A stretch of 64,000 nucleotides of DNA, from contig CM022944.1 in the NCBI GenBank assembly GCA_012931725.1, positions 74,226,551 to 74,290,550 of the forward strand, given 5' to 3'. This DNA is from Litsea cubeba (Eukaryota > Streptophyta > Magnoliopsida > Laurales > Lauraceae). Position numbers and translations under genes: made by a program. Below the pieces are notes generated by a model. It saw nothing but the letters and a program-made list of their open reading frames with translations, had not been told where the DNA came from and made no database searches. This document shows, in pieces, positions 21,593-32,801 of the stretch (its first letter is position 1; each line of letters begins with the position of its first letter).

Positions 21593-24458
21593 TGTAAGAT
21601 CCGGGTCCCATTTATAATTTTTAATTATATTTTTATTAGAATATTACTATTATTTTAATTAAATGTATTAGTTATTTAAGTGGGTAGGATTAAGTGGGGC
21701 ACATGATAGATTAGAGGTGTAGATTGGTGAGTTGGATTAGTGGGTAGATGACTTGATCCGCAGTTTGACCCGACCCAATGACTTAAGCTCAATACCCTCT
21801 TAACTTAATCCCTTTTATTTCGAACGCTCGACTTATTCCTTCCCCACTTATCTCTGCAACGTCTCCCAATCATTCTTCATCTTCTTCCTCTTTTCAACTT
21901 CCCAAGCCTCTACAACTTTGGGATCCAACCATCGGAATCAAGATCTGAAGATACCATCATTCTTGGTTCGACCTTCTTATCCCAGGTAACCCTCTCCTCA
22001 AATCATTAGGATTATATCTATATTCTTGGGTTATCTCCTTTTTCTTTCCAATGGTAGATTTAGATAGGAGTACCATAGATCTGCTCATCTGGGCATTTCA
22101 TTCCCATCTCTTATGTCAGATTGGCGATAGGATTGTGATCCAGCGCCTCGGTAATCTCGGGTTGGGTATTGGTTAGATCTGTTGCGTTTTCTTCAACCCC
22201 GGTAAAAGGCAAGTACCTAAACATAATTTATAAATTTAATAATTTTATTTTTCCTTATTCGTGTGAAGATGCATGTAGAAGCCTTTCGATGCCCTTTGTT
22301 TAATGTTTTAATGATAGAAATCTGAGATTGAATGTAATACATTGATTTTCTTATTTTTAGCATCACTGTTGATCAGACCTGTCACAGGTTTTTAAACTGT
22401 GAGGTCTTGTTACTGTATGTTGGTTGTGGGGCCAGGTGGACCCCACTGATGATTGATCCAGACTGTAGATCTTATAGTGGACCCACGAGCGACCATAGGG
22501 ATGGCGGACCCATTGAGGTGGGCCCTGTTTGGTCCACCATCCAGCAACCAAAGTGAGGCCTGATGGTATTAAAATGGGTTTGGGTTATTTTTATTTTTGG
22601 GACGTGGGGCCCATGTAAGCCATTGATTTCAGATCAGGTGCCTACATCTTGAAGAGGGGCCTTGGGCGACCATATTGATCAGGGCTGATCGTAGGCTCTT
22701 GATCAGTGGGACCAATATCCAGTGGCCCAGTTTCTGTTGATGCCGAGTTTCATATGACGGAAGAATCTGTGTTTGGAAGAAAAATGGTGATGGCGTGTGG
22801 TTAAGTGAGAAAGAGAGGAGGGTATTGATGTGGGGGTTGCTTGTCCTGGAAATGCCTTATGTGAGAGAGAATGATGAGAGAGATTAGATAATGACATCAT
22901 GCTTTATGTGAGAGAGAATGATGAGAGAGATTAGATAGTGACATCACATGGCATGCATTTTGTTTTATCATATGGCCCCTTTAGATTTAAGAATTAAAGA
23001 AAAACCCATTGTAGCTTTAATGAATTCAATTGGAACCTTTTTTTTGGCTTATTAAGAATGTGAAAATGTGTTGGGGTGGAATCCTTGGGTTTTCTAAATA
23101 TTATAAACTAAGATATGTATTTATCATTAATATTTGCAAATAAACTTTGAATGATATCTTTGGTTTTCATGGGTTAATATTATATTTTTATACCTTATTA
23201 ATTGGATCATTGGACCGAGTAAATACCGTATGGGCACACGGTATCTTACTAACATGAGGTTTAGTGCTTCATATAACCTCGAGAAAATCCTAGTGGATTT
23301 AAGTTCAACCCATCTCTATTGGAAAATCCTTAATTGGATTTATGCACCATTAATTTAGAATGGATGCGTTGATCTTTTATCTATTAGAGATTCCAGTGGT
23401 TGTTGGGTACGAGACCTTATGTTTAACCTTAGGATTGGTTTGTGATTATTCTTGACCTTCGCATGCATATATATGTTGATTTAGGATATCTATTCCTTTA
23501 GATGCACACCCTATTGTGTTATGGACTATAAAGTGGCTTGGCAAATTCTATATTATGATGTGAATGTGGAATGGCCATCACTTTATTTTGACTTAGGACT
23601 CTTGTGTTGGAGCATTATTATTTAGGTCTATTATGTATATATGTTTTCCTTTATGTGGGTCATTTATGAACGATTGCAGATCGTATATGGACGGTTGATC
23701 ACCGATGTGCCCGGATCACTTATAATCCACTATGAATGTGAACATGTTATCCTGATATTTGTTTATTGATCGGTTTATGACCACCGACGTTATGGACGGG
23801 CTTTCCCGATTATGTAGGGTTGACCACCCACAAGGGGACACTTGTCTCCGTGTGAATCTTATTGCTCCATTTGTTTTATTTGGATTTATGTCATACGTTC
23901 ATTCGCGTATATCTTCACTTTTATTTCTATATGATCACACTTGTCTATATTCTTCTCGTCATCATATTTAATTTGAATTATGATTATGTTCTTGCTATTT
24001 ACTTTGTAATATTTGGTGCATACGTACCGAGCCCTACTTTACCGAGGAAACGGAGGAGGATCAAACGTTTGAAATGTTTGAGCCAACTGACGAACCTGAG
24101 TGGGACGCCGGAGACGGTTTCGGTGCCGTCTGAACCTGCTTTAGAGAGAACATCATCGTAGTAATTCCTTAGATGAACTTTCCTCAATGATAAACCTTTT
24201 CTTAGTAATTGCTTTATTCATTCTGCAACTTTAACTATTGATGTTTATTTGATTTTTATGATGGGTTTTATTATAAAAACTTTGAATACCAATTGAATAA
24301 AGCTCCGTTGCATTTGTTGAAATTTTATTTTTGACTCACCACATGTTGAAATTTTATGTGAGTCCACTTTTGGAAGCTTGTGTTGTATTAAACACAGGAA
24401 TTTGAATTTAAAATTTATTTTTCACGTTTTCCCCAATTCTTATTTTGGGGACGTGACA
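21593..24458 (+). repeat. Gypsy-B 3' LTR, 2.87 kb
   Basis: This intact LTR begins TGTAAGATCCGGGTCCC and ends GGGGACGTGACA at 24458. It contains a 46-bp direct duplication at about 22860-22945 (two copies around GAGAGAATGATGAGAGAGAT). Unlike the other chromovirus LTRs here it lacks the CGCTCGAGCG-type array as far as I can see. Small ORFs inside are not supported as genes. Confidence 0.9.
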
Positions 24459-25780
24459 GGTCAGGTTTGTAAATTTTTCTTCCCTTCTCCTTTTCTTTTC
24501 TTTGTTGTTCAGAACCCTGCAATTCCCTGAGCCTACATGCTCTCCAAGGGTCATTCCAACATTTCAATCCATTCTTATCACACATCTCCATTTCTTCATC
24601 AAAATAATTCAAATCACCACACAAGATATGGGTTTCCAAATCAAAACAGAAATTCAGGATTTTGGAAAGCAATTAACATCTAATGCATGTGAAGGAAAGG
24701 TAGCCAAACCATGCTTTATTTACATACAACAAAATCTGAAACCTTGCTAAACATAACTAAAGCACTTTGCAAATAGAATGTACCAATCATTCTTGCATTT
24801 TCATACAACTAAAAGGATCGCTTGCCTTAGCCCAATGTCAAACCAAAACCTCCTCAAAGATCCTACCAAGAGCTGAGCCAAGAAGTCTACAAAAGCCCCA
24901 AGAAATTCCACCTTAAAACCAACCATTTTGAAAAACAAGAACCCATTTCGAAATGGGTGTTGCATGCTAGAAGAATGGCTTCCTTAGGGGTTCATAACAC
25001 TCCATTGGAGAGGTAGAGAAGAGCCCTTACCTGGAGCTAACCAAACAAGAAGAGATCAGCTGGAAAAGGTGGAAAAGTTGTAGGATTTTGCACAAAGAAG
25101 GTCCAGCTGGAGCTTGAAGGAAGAAGAAGAAGATGATGGTCTCAACTTTTCATTTGGAGGTCTCTAGCTATGGCATGCAAGAGGAGGAAGATGGGGAGAA
25201 AATGTGTTCTCCTCTCAGCTCTGAATCTTTTGACACAGTTGCAGGAAAATGGGTTCTGAGACGTGGGTGAGTGAAGGAGATGGGTGTAAGTTGAGTGGAA
25301 AGTGGGCCCATTTGATCTAAAACTTGCAATGGCTAAAACATCATCTTGCGGGCCCTAGATGAGATCGACGAAGAAGGATAAAATGATCCTTGAAAAACTT
25401 AGTTTCCAAAAAGTATAAATTTGACATGGTTTTGAGATTTTCGAAAATCATGTCCAGATTTGGTGTGAAAAGTCAATTTTGCCCTTTTGGGGCCAAAACT
25501 TGGGTTTCTAGGCTGAATACGAAAGTTGTAGATAATAAAAAGATCACTCAAAAGAAGTTAAAATCACAAAGTCAGAAATCCAGAGTCAACCTTCCATGCT
25601 CACACGTGCACTCAGGGACTCCCTGAGCGTGTCTGACTAAAACTAAACATTATCAAAATTCCCAAAGCTATGTCCAGACTAAATCCAATCATATTCTAAC
25701 CATATGATCATTAAACCTACTTAAGACTAAACACTCACTTAGTTAGCACTAATCGAGCTAATCTGGGTCGGGGTCTGACA
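24459..25780 (-). repeat. A 3' LTR, proximal part (right of Gypsy-B)
   Basis: On the minus strand the LTR starts TGTCAGACCCCGACCC at 25780. The first five bases on the left, GGTCA (24459-24463), are the right TSD copy of Gypsy-B. The segment matches LTR-E (29727-30871 and 53586-53760) in opposite orientation and so continues 10600-12120. A promoter-proximal block around 25340-25450 matches the same block in the other LTRs. Confidence 0.9.
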
Positions 25781-25794
25781 TCCTCCACCCCTTA
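25781..25794 (-). promoter_or_regulatory. A polypurine tract
   Basis: On the minus strand TAAGGGGTGGAGGA abuts the LTR start at 25780. This confirms that 10600-25780 is the 3' LTR of a minus-strand element. Confidence 0.88.
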
Positions 25795-27729
25795 GGGTAT
25801 TTGGTTTACCAAATAAAATAATTTTACCTCTGGCAACAAATGTGGATACTTTCTCTGAACTTGATCTCTCAATTCCCATGTTGCTTCTTCTGACTCGTGG
25901 TTTTCCCAAAGTACTTTGACCCAGTGAATAGTCCGATTTCTCAATTCTTGCTCCTTGGTGTCAATGATTCTGATTGGTTTTTCGACATATGACGCATCTT
26001 CTCGAATCTCCAAAGGCTCGTGTTGTAGTACATGAGAAGGACTAGGAACATATTTCTTAAGCATGGAGACATGAAATACATTGTGTACACCGGAGAGTTC
26101 CGCCAGTAACGCAAGTCTATAAGCAACATCTCCAATCTTGCTCAAAATCTCATACGAACCAATAAACCTTCTTGCCAATTTCCCCATTCTGTCCGAACTT
26201 CAGAGTTCCTTTAACCTGTGAAACCTTCAAAAATACTTTGTCACCCACTTGAAACTGCAATTCCCTTCGGCGAGTGTCAGTATAGCTCTTCTGTCTGCTT
26301 CGGGCGACCTTCAAATCTTCCTGAATCAACTTGATCTTGTCACTTGTCTCCCTAACTATCATCGGTCCATGAAAGCTGCGCACACTGACTTCTTCCCAAC
26401 AAACTAGAGTTCTGCATCTTTTGCCATAGAGTGCCTCAAAAGGTGCTATACCGACGCTAGAGTGGTAGCTATTGTTGTAAGCAAACTCACGAAGTGGTAA
26501 GTACTCATTCCATTGTACCTTGAAGTCTAACATACAAGCACATAACATGTCTTCAAGAGTCTATATCGTCCTTTCTGATTGACCGTCTATCTATGGATGA
26601 TACGTTGTGCTGAACTAGAGTTTGGTACCCATGGACTTAAGAAGAGTTCTCCAAAACTTCGAGACAAATCTGCTATCTCTGTCTGAAGTGATAGAGACGG
26701 GCTGACCATGCTTACTGATGATCTCATTGACGAACAAATTTACAAGTGATGCCATATGCATCATATTCCATGTCTTCATCGGAATGAAATGAGCGGACTT
26801 CGTGAGACGATCTACAAAAATCCATATTGCATTATTCCCCTTCTGGGTGTTTGCCAAACCGGAGACGAAATTCATGGTGATGTACTCCCATTTCCACTCC
26901 AGAATCTCCAACGGTTGCAGCAAACCTGGGGGTTTCTGATGTTCTACTTTAATCAACTGGCAAGTCAAACAACGAGACACAAAAGCTGCAATTTCCCATT
27001 TCATGTTGTTCCACCAGAATCTATTCTTCAAATTTTGGTACATCTTCGTGCTACCCGGATGCATGGAGTATCTTGTGATGTGTGCTTCAGTCATTATTTC
27101 ATTCTTCAAATCATTATTTCATTCTTCAAATCATCCACATTAGGTACACATAACCGGTCATGAAAGTACAATATTCCATCCGAAATTTTGAAATCCAACG
27201 CTCTGCAATGTGCTCCACAATCTTTGTCAAGTCTTGGTTTTGCAATTGACTGTCTTTAATCTTCTGGATGAAAGTAGGCTAAGACACTATCATGTTTGCT
27301 AACATCACACCCTTCCTTAGTGGCTGCACTTTTACTCCAAGCTCTTCAAGCTGCTGAAAAACACTAACTCCTCTCAAGCTGGCCATGATCACTGATTTTA
27401 TGCTCAATGCATCAGCTACTACGTTCACTTTCTCCGGATGATACTTAATCGGAAAGTCATAATCTTTGATGCATTCCATCCACTGCCTCTGCCTCATATT
27501 CAATTCCTTCTGCGAGAACAAATATTGCAAACTTCGGTGGCCTGAATGGACTTCGAATTTCTCTCCGTAGAGATAGTGTCTCCACATCTTCAAAGCAAAT
27601 ACAATTGCTACCAACTCTAAGTCATGAGTTGCATAGTTCCTCTCATGATCCTTCAACTATCTTGAGCCATAAGCAATCACTTTGCCATCTTGCATCAATA
27701 CACAGCCTAGTCCCACATTCGATGCAAAT
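25795..27729 (-). pseudogene. A pol remnant: RNase H, integrase, chromodomain
   Basis: Minus-strand pol from RNase H (GLGCVLMQDGKV near 27710; HDLELVAIVFALKMWRHYLY near 27620) through the integrase finger (CLTCQLIKVEHQ), the catalytic core (FVDRLTKSAHFIPM, SDRDSRF, then DGQSERT near 26570) and the linker to a chromodomain (NRTIHWVKVLWENHESEEATWE near 25920). Disabling changes include stops at about 27660, 27280 and 26610-26560, a frameshift near 26170, and an exact 20-bp tandem duplication at 27091-27130. RT and everything upstream are missing because of the break at 27729. Confidence 0.92.
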
Positions 27730-28020
27730 GTATTTACATTCTTTGAAATTTATTTGCATTTTTTAATTTTATTTGCGTCTTTTGAAATTTATTCATATCT
27801 TTTTATTTTATTTGGATATTTTAAAATTTATTTACATCTTTTAAAATTTATTTACATTTTTTGAAACTTATTTGGATCCTTTGAAATTTATTTTCATTTT
27901 TTTAAATTTCTCTGCGTTCTTTTGAAATTTATTGTGTTTTTTAAAATTTATTTGCGTTCTTTTGAAATTTATTTGCGTTTTTTTGAAATTGATTTGTATT
28001 TTTTTAAAATTTAATTGAAA
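27730..28020. repeat. AT-rich tandem repeats of MULE-L, right part
   Basis: Degenerate repeats of the form GAAATTTATTTGCGTTTTTT match 53072-53350 in MULE-R. No gene is present. The left edge is the breakpoint with element A. Confidence 0.8.
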
Positions 28021-28237
28021 ATCTCATTAATTGGATTTCATTAATTTTGGTCAATTAAATGGTAGTTGACCATTATTAATGGCATATCCCACTAATCATG
28101 GGATATGGTTTAAAGAAAGGGTAACTTGGACATTTTAGGTCTTCAAATTTGGAAAAAGGACGTACCATACTATGAAAAAAGATTGTCGATCTAAGGCCAG
28201 AAAGTGAAATGTTCATGGACCTCTCGCCAAATGCCCC

Positions 28238-29003
28238 TTAATTTTTCCAGCTACTATCTGGAATGTGTAGTGAGAGAAAAGTTCATGCATATTCCGTGGA
28301 AAGAATATGGAATGAAGATCTGTGGCATTTTTTATTCAAAATCAAATTCAAAGTCAGATTTTTATTCTTAGGACTTAATCTTTCATATCATATTTCTTGT
28401 ATTTGGGACCTTCCCCCTAACCAAATCTGGCATCTATCCACTTTATATAGGCCTTTACCTTTAATGTGGAGGATTACTATTGCTTTGTTAACTCCAATAG
28501 TTATGGGCATCTTATGGTCTGATATGGGGGTACCTTGTAGTGAATTGTCCCTTATTACAAATGATCTTACTCATGATATGCAAGTAGTAGTGGAATTAGC
28601 TCCACCCTATTTGAATCAACTATGTTACGAAATTGAAGGATGATTTACTGAAGTTATGAAGCCTCCTTTACTATCTACTTGGCAATCCAAATTTCAAATT
28701 ACCAAAGTATTTGATATTCTCCATGCACGTCATCTAATTCAAGTTCTTCAGTTATCAAAGTCATCTTTGGCTGCTTCTTCGAAGAATAAAAAGGTGTCCA
28801 GCGCCTAAGAATTTTTCAAGTTTGGAACTTAATCTTTAGTTTACTTGTGCCTAGGCTGTGGGCCTTACATTGATGATTGGCGGCTTTTAATTTAGCCCAT
28901 CCGTGAGCATTTTTTTCTCTTTCTATTATACTATTTTTGAGATTAAGTATGTACTATTTTGGGTTATACCCACTTTTGATTAGAATCCAACTTACTATTA
29001 AAA
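28238..29003 (+). pseudogene. LINE remnant, right half and probable 3' end
   Basis: After the 9-bp TSD the plus strand reads FPATIWNV, two stops, then EKSSCIFRGKNM, which fits the segment after zf-RVT in L1-type LINE ORF2. The following sequence to about 29003 is decayed and ends in a short A-run (TTAAAAAAAATG), a plausible poly-A tail. An open frame of 126 codons at 28263-28643 is not in the ORF2 frame throughout and is probably chance. Confidence 0.5.
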
Positions 29004-29726
29004 AAAATGTAATATCAACTCAATCACATGATCATAGCCCATATATAGTTTTATTTACACAAATTTTTAATGACCATACATCATGCCAACTTTTTGCGAT
29101 AAAAATCTAATGGTGAAGAATGTTCAAAATAGTGTGAAACGACATCAATCTCAATCAAGAATCCCAATGTGGATGAACAATTGGATTGATCAAAAGTGGA
29201 TCCCATATAAAAGGAAGTTTCAAATAAGACCTTAAGTTTTTATCTTATTTCATGCATTAGAAATTAGGAAGCCTTTTCCAAGTTTTGACCAATTCTAACC
29301 AAATTTGGTCAAAATCGAACTTTGTTAAAATCAAAACCCATGTTGATTGAACCTTGAGCCTTAGCCTCATTTTGATATCATTCATTCAAAGAAAAATTGC
29401 ACGTGCATATTGTCTTGCATGAAAACATCATTCTCATTGTGAAGAAAGAAAATAAAAAAAAAAGAAGAGAAAAGAAAAGAAAAGAAAATAAATAAAGAAA
29501 GGAAAGAAGAAAAGAAAAAAAATGAAAGAAAAAAAATCTTTTTTTCCTAACATCTACATGCAAGTTTTTCAAAGAAAAAATAATACTTACTTGAAGCCAT
29601 TGATGGAGGAGGAAGAAGAAGAAAGCTTGAGATCCTTGAGGAAGAAGAAAGTCCTTGGTTTTGAAGGAGAGCCCTTGAGATTCTTTGCAAATCCAAGAAG
29701 AAAGCAATAAACCACGAGAGCCAATT
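29004..29726. other. Unassigned spacer, no gene seen
   Basis: This is AT-rich sequence with a purine tract at about 29440-29530 and GAAGAA-rich sequence at 29605-29660. The frames open here are low-complexity (Phe-rich or Lys/Glu-rich). I see no domain, RNA gene or transposon terminus. It may be the flank in which LTR-E landed. CAATT (29722-29726) would be its left TSD. Confidence 0.5.
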
Positions 29727-30871
29727 TGTAAGACCTCGACCCCTAATTTTCTTGATTAGTGTGTTTTTAGCTTTGGGTTAGTTCTCTAAGTGAGGTTTGA
29801 CCCTAAGCGAGTTGGTTTGTGGTTTAGAATAGTTTTCTCTAGCTTTGGGGAATTTTGAGATCCGTTGGACCCCATCTAGCAGCCTAGGGATGCCTTGGGT
29901 TGCACGTGCCAGCGAGGGGGGATTGTTCTTGATTTTGAAAAATTCCTATTTTGGTTTCTTTTGATAGGTCAAATTAGCCCCAACTACTTTTGTGTTTAGC
30001 CCGATCCCATTCAAAACTCAGAAAATTAGTTTTCCAGGCAAAACGGCCTTTTCACATTGAAATTTGAGCCCAAATTTCAAAATTCCTGAACCATGTCAAA
30101 AGTATACTTTTTGGAAACTAGATTTTATGAGGATCATTTTATCCTTTTTAGTTGATCTCGTCCGGGGCCCGTAAGATATTGTTTCAGCCAGCGCAAGTTT
30201 TAGACCTGTTGGGGCCCATTTTCCATTCACTTAAGTCATCCCTTCTCCTCCCTCACGTTCATTTCAGAAATCCTTAAAACTCTTTTCAAAAACCAGAGCT
30301 GAGAGGAGAGCTCCTTCCCTTGCATGCCATAGCTGGAGGACTTGGATTGGAGATCTAATCACACCATCTTCTTCTCCTTCCTTCAAGCTTCAGCTAGACC
30401 CTTTTTGTGTAGAAATCCTGCACTTTTCCACCTCCATCCAGCAGTTCCTTTCTTGTTTGGATAGCTTCAGGTGAGACCTCTCTTCCTTGTCTTTGATGGA
30501 GTCTTTTGAGCTCCTAAAGAACCTGTTTTTCAAACATGCAAACCCATTTTCGAATTGGTTTTTTTGTTTTCAAAATCTGTTGAGTTTTTAGATGTTTTCT
30601 TGGGGCTTCTTGTATATCCAGGTTCAGCTCTTGAGAGGGATTCTTGAGGAGGTTTTGGATTGCATTTTTTTTGGTCTAAGGCAAGTGATCCTTTTAGTTG
30701 TATGAATATGCAAGAATGATTGGTACATTTTATTTGTAATTTAGCAAGCTTTCAGATTTTGTTGTATGTAAATCAAGCATGGGTTGGCTTCCTTTCCTTC
30801 ACATGCATTAGATGTTAATTGCTTTCCAAAATATTGAATTTCTGTTTTGATTTGGATACCCATATCTTGTT
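29727..30871 (+). repeat. LTR-E, left part (same family as LTR of A)
   Basis: A plus-orientation chromovirus LTR begins TGTAAGACCTCGACCCC at 29727. It matches the reverse complement of 25780-24590 in element A. It is interrupted by MULE-R, whose TSD TATCTTGTT ends at 30871, and it resumes at 53577. The interruption point corresponds to CACAAGATATG near 24622-24632 in A, which shows the empty site. The promoter-proximal block lies at about 30045-30175. Confidence 0.88.
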
Positions 30872-31164
30872 GGCAAAATTAGCGAAAGGTCCCTATAAGT
30901 CATTGTTTCCAGCCTCTAGTCTAAGGAAATACTTTCTAAGGGCTATGGTCCACTCATCTAGACTTTTTCCAGCCTTAGGTCCCTGAACTCACATGTTTGC
31001 ATTTTTAAGGATGAAAATACCCTTTCAACCGTTTTAGGCATTAATTTTGAAATTTAAAATTTTAAATCTTTAGTTTCCCTCTTTTAAAGATCGTCCAGTT
31101 GGTTATATTATCTTCTGTCATGGCGATCTCGCGCTCGATGTTGGAGGAGAGGCCGCGGTGGACA

Positions 31165-31335
31165 TTTGACCTCAAGCACTCAGAATAACAAGTCAGCTTC
31201 TCCTTCTACATTCAGTAGTACTCGTGTCTTTGTCAATCTTTGGCATCATAGATTGGGTCGCCCATCAAATCAAGTTCTTCATCAACTAGTATCGTCTCTC
31301 TTTATTCATGGAAAGCCTAAGCTTGAACATCTGTG
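31165..31335 (+). pseudogene. Copia GAG-pre-integrase fragment inside MULE-R
   Basis: Plus-strand translation gives NLWHHRLGRPSNQVLHQLVS followed by SLFIHGKPKLEHLC. This is the WH..LGHPS motif and following Cys of the copia GAG-pre-integrase domain. It is cut at 31335 by Copia-D, and a second copia piece follows on the far side at 51757. It is too short to be functional. It is probably captured or residual retroelement sequence within the MULE. Confidence 0.6.
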
Positions 31336-31731
31336 TGTTAGAATTTTTCTATGATGCCAAGAACACATTGGATAAAAACAAATAATACTAAACACTTAAT
31401 GTAATTAAGATTATACCTGATTCCATGACTGAGGCTAAACTGAGGAGGGATTTACAACTTCCTTGAACCTTTTTCTTATCTCTCTAGCAAATTGATGGAA
31501 GCCAAGAAATTAACCGTAGGCAAGGAAGTAACCCAAGAGATTCTTTTATAGAGAGAGCATCCTCCCATCAAGGTAAGTAATCTAAAATCTCTCCAATCAT
31601 ATCTCCCTAATTGAGCATCTTATAAGGCAAGATTTTAAATCCTTTGACCATGGGGAAAATATCCTTTATTGGATGTTCTAGAAGGAAGTGAGCCCATGTG
31701 GTCAGGTGGGCCACACTCCCTTATTCCAACA
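31336..31731 (-). repeat. Copia-D 3' LTR (396 bp)
   Basis: It begins TGTTAGAATTTTTC and ends TTCCAACA, and matches 51361-51756 with only a handful of differences. The adjacent AAGTGGGAGAA on the minus strand (31742-31732) is the polypurine tract. Confidence 0.95.
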
Positions 31732-32214
31732 TTCTCCCACTTGGTCCAATGACCACAAAAAAAAATAAAATAATTATATATATTTGAGAAAAAAAAAATT
31801 GAAAAATAAGACTCTGACTGGTGCGCACCATTTTTCAAAACACTTGCCATGTAAACTTTTAAGCTCAATCTTTAACCATTGATTAAGTAAGCCTGTTGAT
31901 GAGAACTATGGCGGTTACACATCTTAAATGACATGGTCCCTTCCATAATTACTGCATCTCCATATTCACTTAACCAAGTCGTTAATTAGGTTAAAAATAG
32001 GATACATTTCATGACAATCCTATTTAATGGGTTCATTAATGTCATTCACCTTACTATTCTCACTTTACAAATCTTTTAAACACATGTGAACAAAATAAAG
32101 TAAGAATATACGAAATCACAAAACTATAATGTACACAATCAAGATGTGTCTTTACAAATTCTAATAGGACAATTCATTCAAGCCTATATTTCTGACATGC
32201 TCTTGAAAAGGCTT

Positions 32215-32796
32215 TTACGCCAGTGCCTTCGTTAAAGGATCTGCCAACATCATGCTTGTTGGAGTTCCAATTATAGACACCAACTGATTTCGTACCTTTT
32301 CTTTTAACACAAGGTATTTAACTTCCAAAAATTTAGATTTGCTTGCAACCTTGTCATTATATGCAAATCTTCTAGCTGCATCGTTGTCACAATAAATCTT
32401 TAATGGTTTGGAGATTGTATCCATAATGTGCAACCCTGAAATAAAATCACGCATCCATAGAGCGTGACCTGTAGCTTCAAAGCATGCCACATATTCTGCA
32501 TCGAATGTGGATGGGGTAGCTAGGGTTTGCTTCGCACTTCTCCATGAAACTGCCCCATTAGCTACCAGAAAAATATATCTTGAAGTCGACTTTCTAGAAT
32601 CGAGGCATCCTGCGAAGTCTGCATCCGAATATCCGATCACTTCTAAGCAATCAGATCGCCTGTAAGAGAGCATATAATTCCTAGTCCCACTTAGATATCT
32701 CAAGACCTTCTTAACTCCCACCCAATGAGGCATACCTGGATCACTTTGAGATCTACTTAACATGCCAACTGCAAAGCTTATATCGGGTCTAGTGCA
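32215..32796 (-). pseudogene. Copia-D RNase H (C-terminal pol)
   Basis: The minus-strand frame contains YSDADFAGCLDSRKSTS, then FDAEYVACFEATGHALWM and YCDNDAARRF, ending MLADPLTKAL. These are the copia RNase H motifs with catalytic Asp, Glu and Asp. The upstream end is cut by Copia-C at 32797-32801 (TSD TGTTT). RT continues at 42468 on its other side. Confidence 0.92.
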
Positions 32797-32801
32797 TGTT
32801 T

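Larger units (their letters stand above)
12121..24458 (+). mobile_element. Gypsy-B: plus-strand chromovirus, internally rearranged
   Basis: The flanks TGTCA (12116-12120) and GGTCA (24459-24463) form a near-perfect 5-bp TSD. A related empty site in LTR-E near 53755-53770 shows the uninterrupted sequence. The order is a 5' LTR remnant (12121-13083), a copia fragment (13084-15628), pol part 1, solo LTR S1, pol part 2 with integrase and chromodomain, a polypurine tract, and an intact 3' LTR (21593-24458). Gag and protease have been lost in a deletion that joins the 5' LTR to copia sequence. The LTR parts that can be compared differ at roughly 3 percent by eye. Confidence 0.9.
10600..27729 (-). 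mobile_element. A: 5'-truncated chromovirus (del/Tekay) with nested Gypsy-B
   Basis: This is a minus-strand element whose 3' LTR (10600-12120 plus 24459-25780) and the pol segment from integrase back to RNase H (25792-27729) remain. The 5' LTR, gag, protease and most of RT are gone. The right junction at about 27729 runs directly from an RNase H codon into AT-rich MULE repeat, so the deletion took element and MULE sequence together. Its LTR is interrupted by Gypsy-B. Several stops and a 20-bp tandem duplication confirm decay. Confidence 0.88.
8541..28237. mobile_element. MULE-L: non-autonomous Mutator-like element with nested guests
   Basis: The left terminus begins GGGATAATTAGTCAAAAGTCC at 8541. 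The right terminus, read on the minus strand from 28237, begins GGGGCATTTGGCGAGAGGTCC. Flanking 9-bp sequences TTAGTTTTT (8532-8540) and TTAATTTTT (28238-28246) match at eight of nine positions, as expected for a Mutator-type TSD in LINE sequence. Without its guests the element is about 1.7 kb: left end, unrecognised interior (9450-10436), AT-rich tandem repeats (10437-10599 and 27730-28020) and right end. The right 500 bp closely match MULE-R (53072-53576). No transposase is present, so it would depend on a partner. Confidence 0.75.

Noticed and set aside
23759..24161. Open frames in the 3' LTR of Gypsy-B
   Set aside because: They are within the LTR, short, overlapping in two frames and without a domain.
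28263..28643. 126-codon plus-strand frame after the LINE half
   Set aside because: The LINE translation that I can recognise is in another frame and already contains stops. The frame shows no domain.
29378..29707. Phe/Leu-rich frame that could suggest a membrane protein
   Set aside because: It is the complement of a poly-purine GAAAA tract. The hydrophobic composition is a by-product of low complexity.
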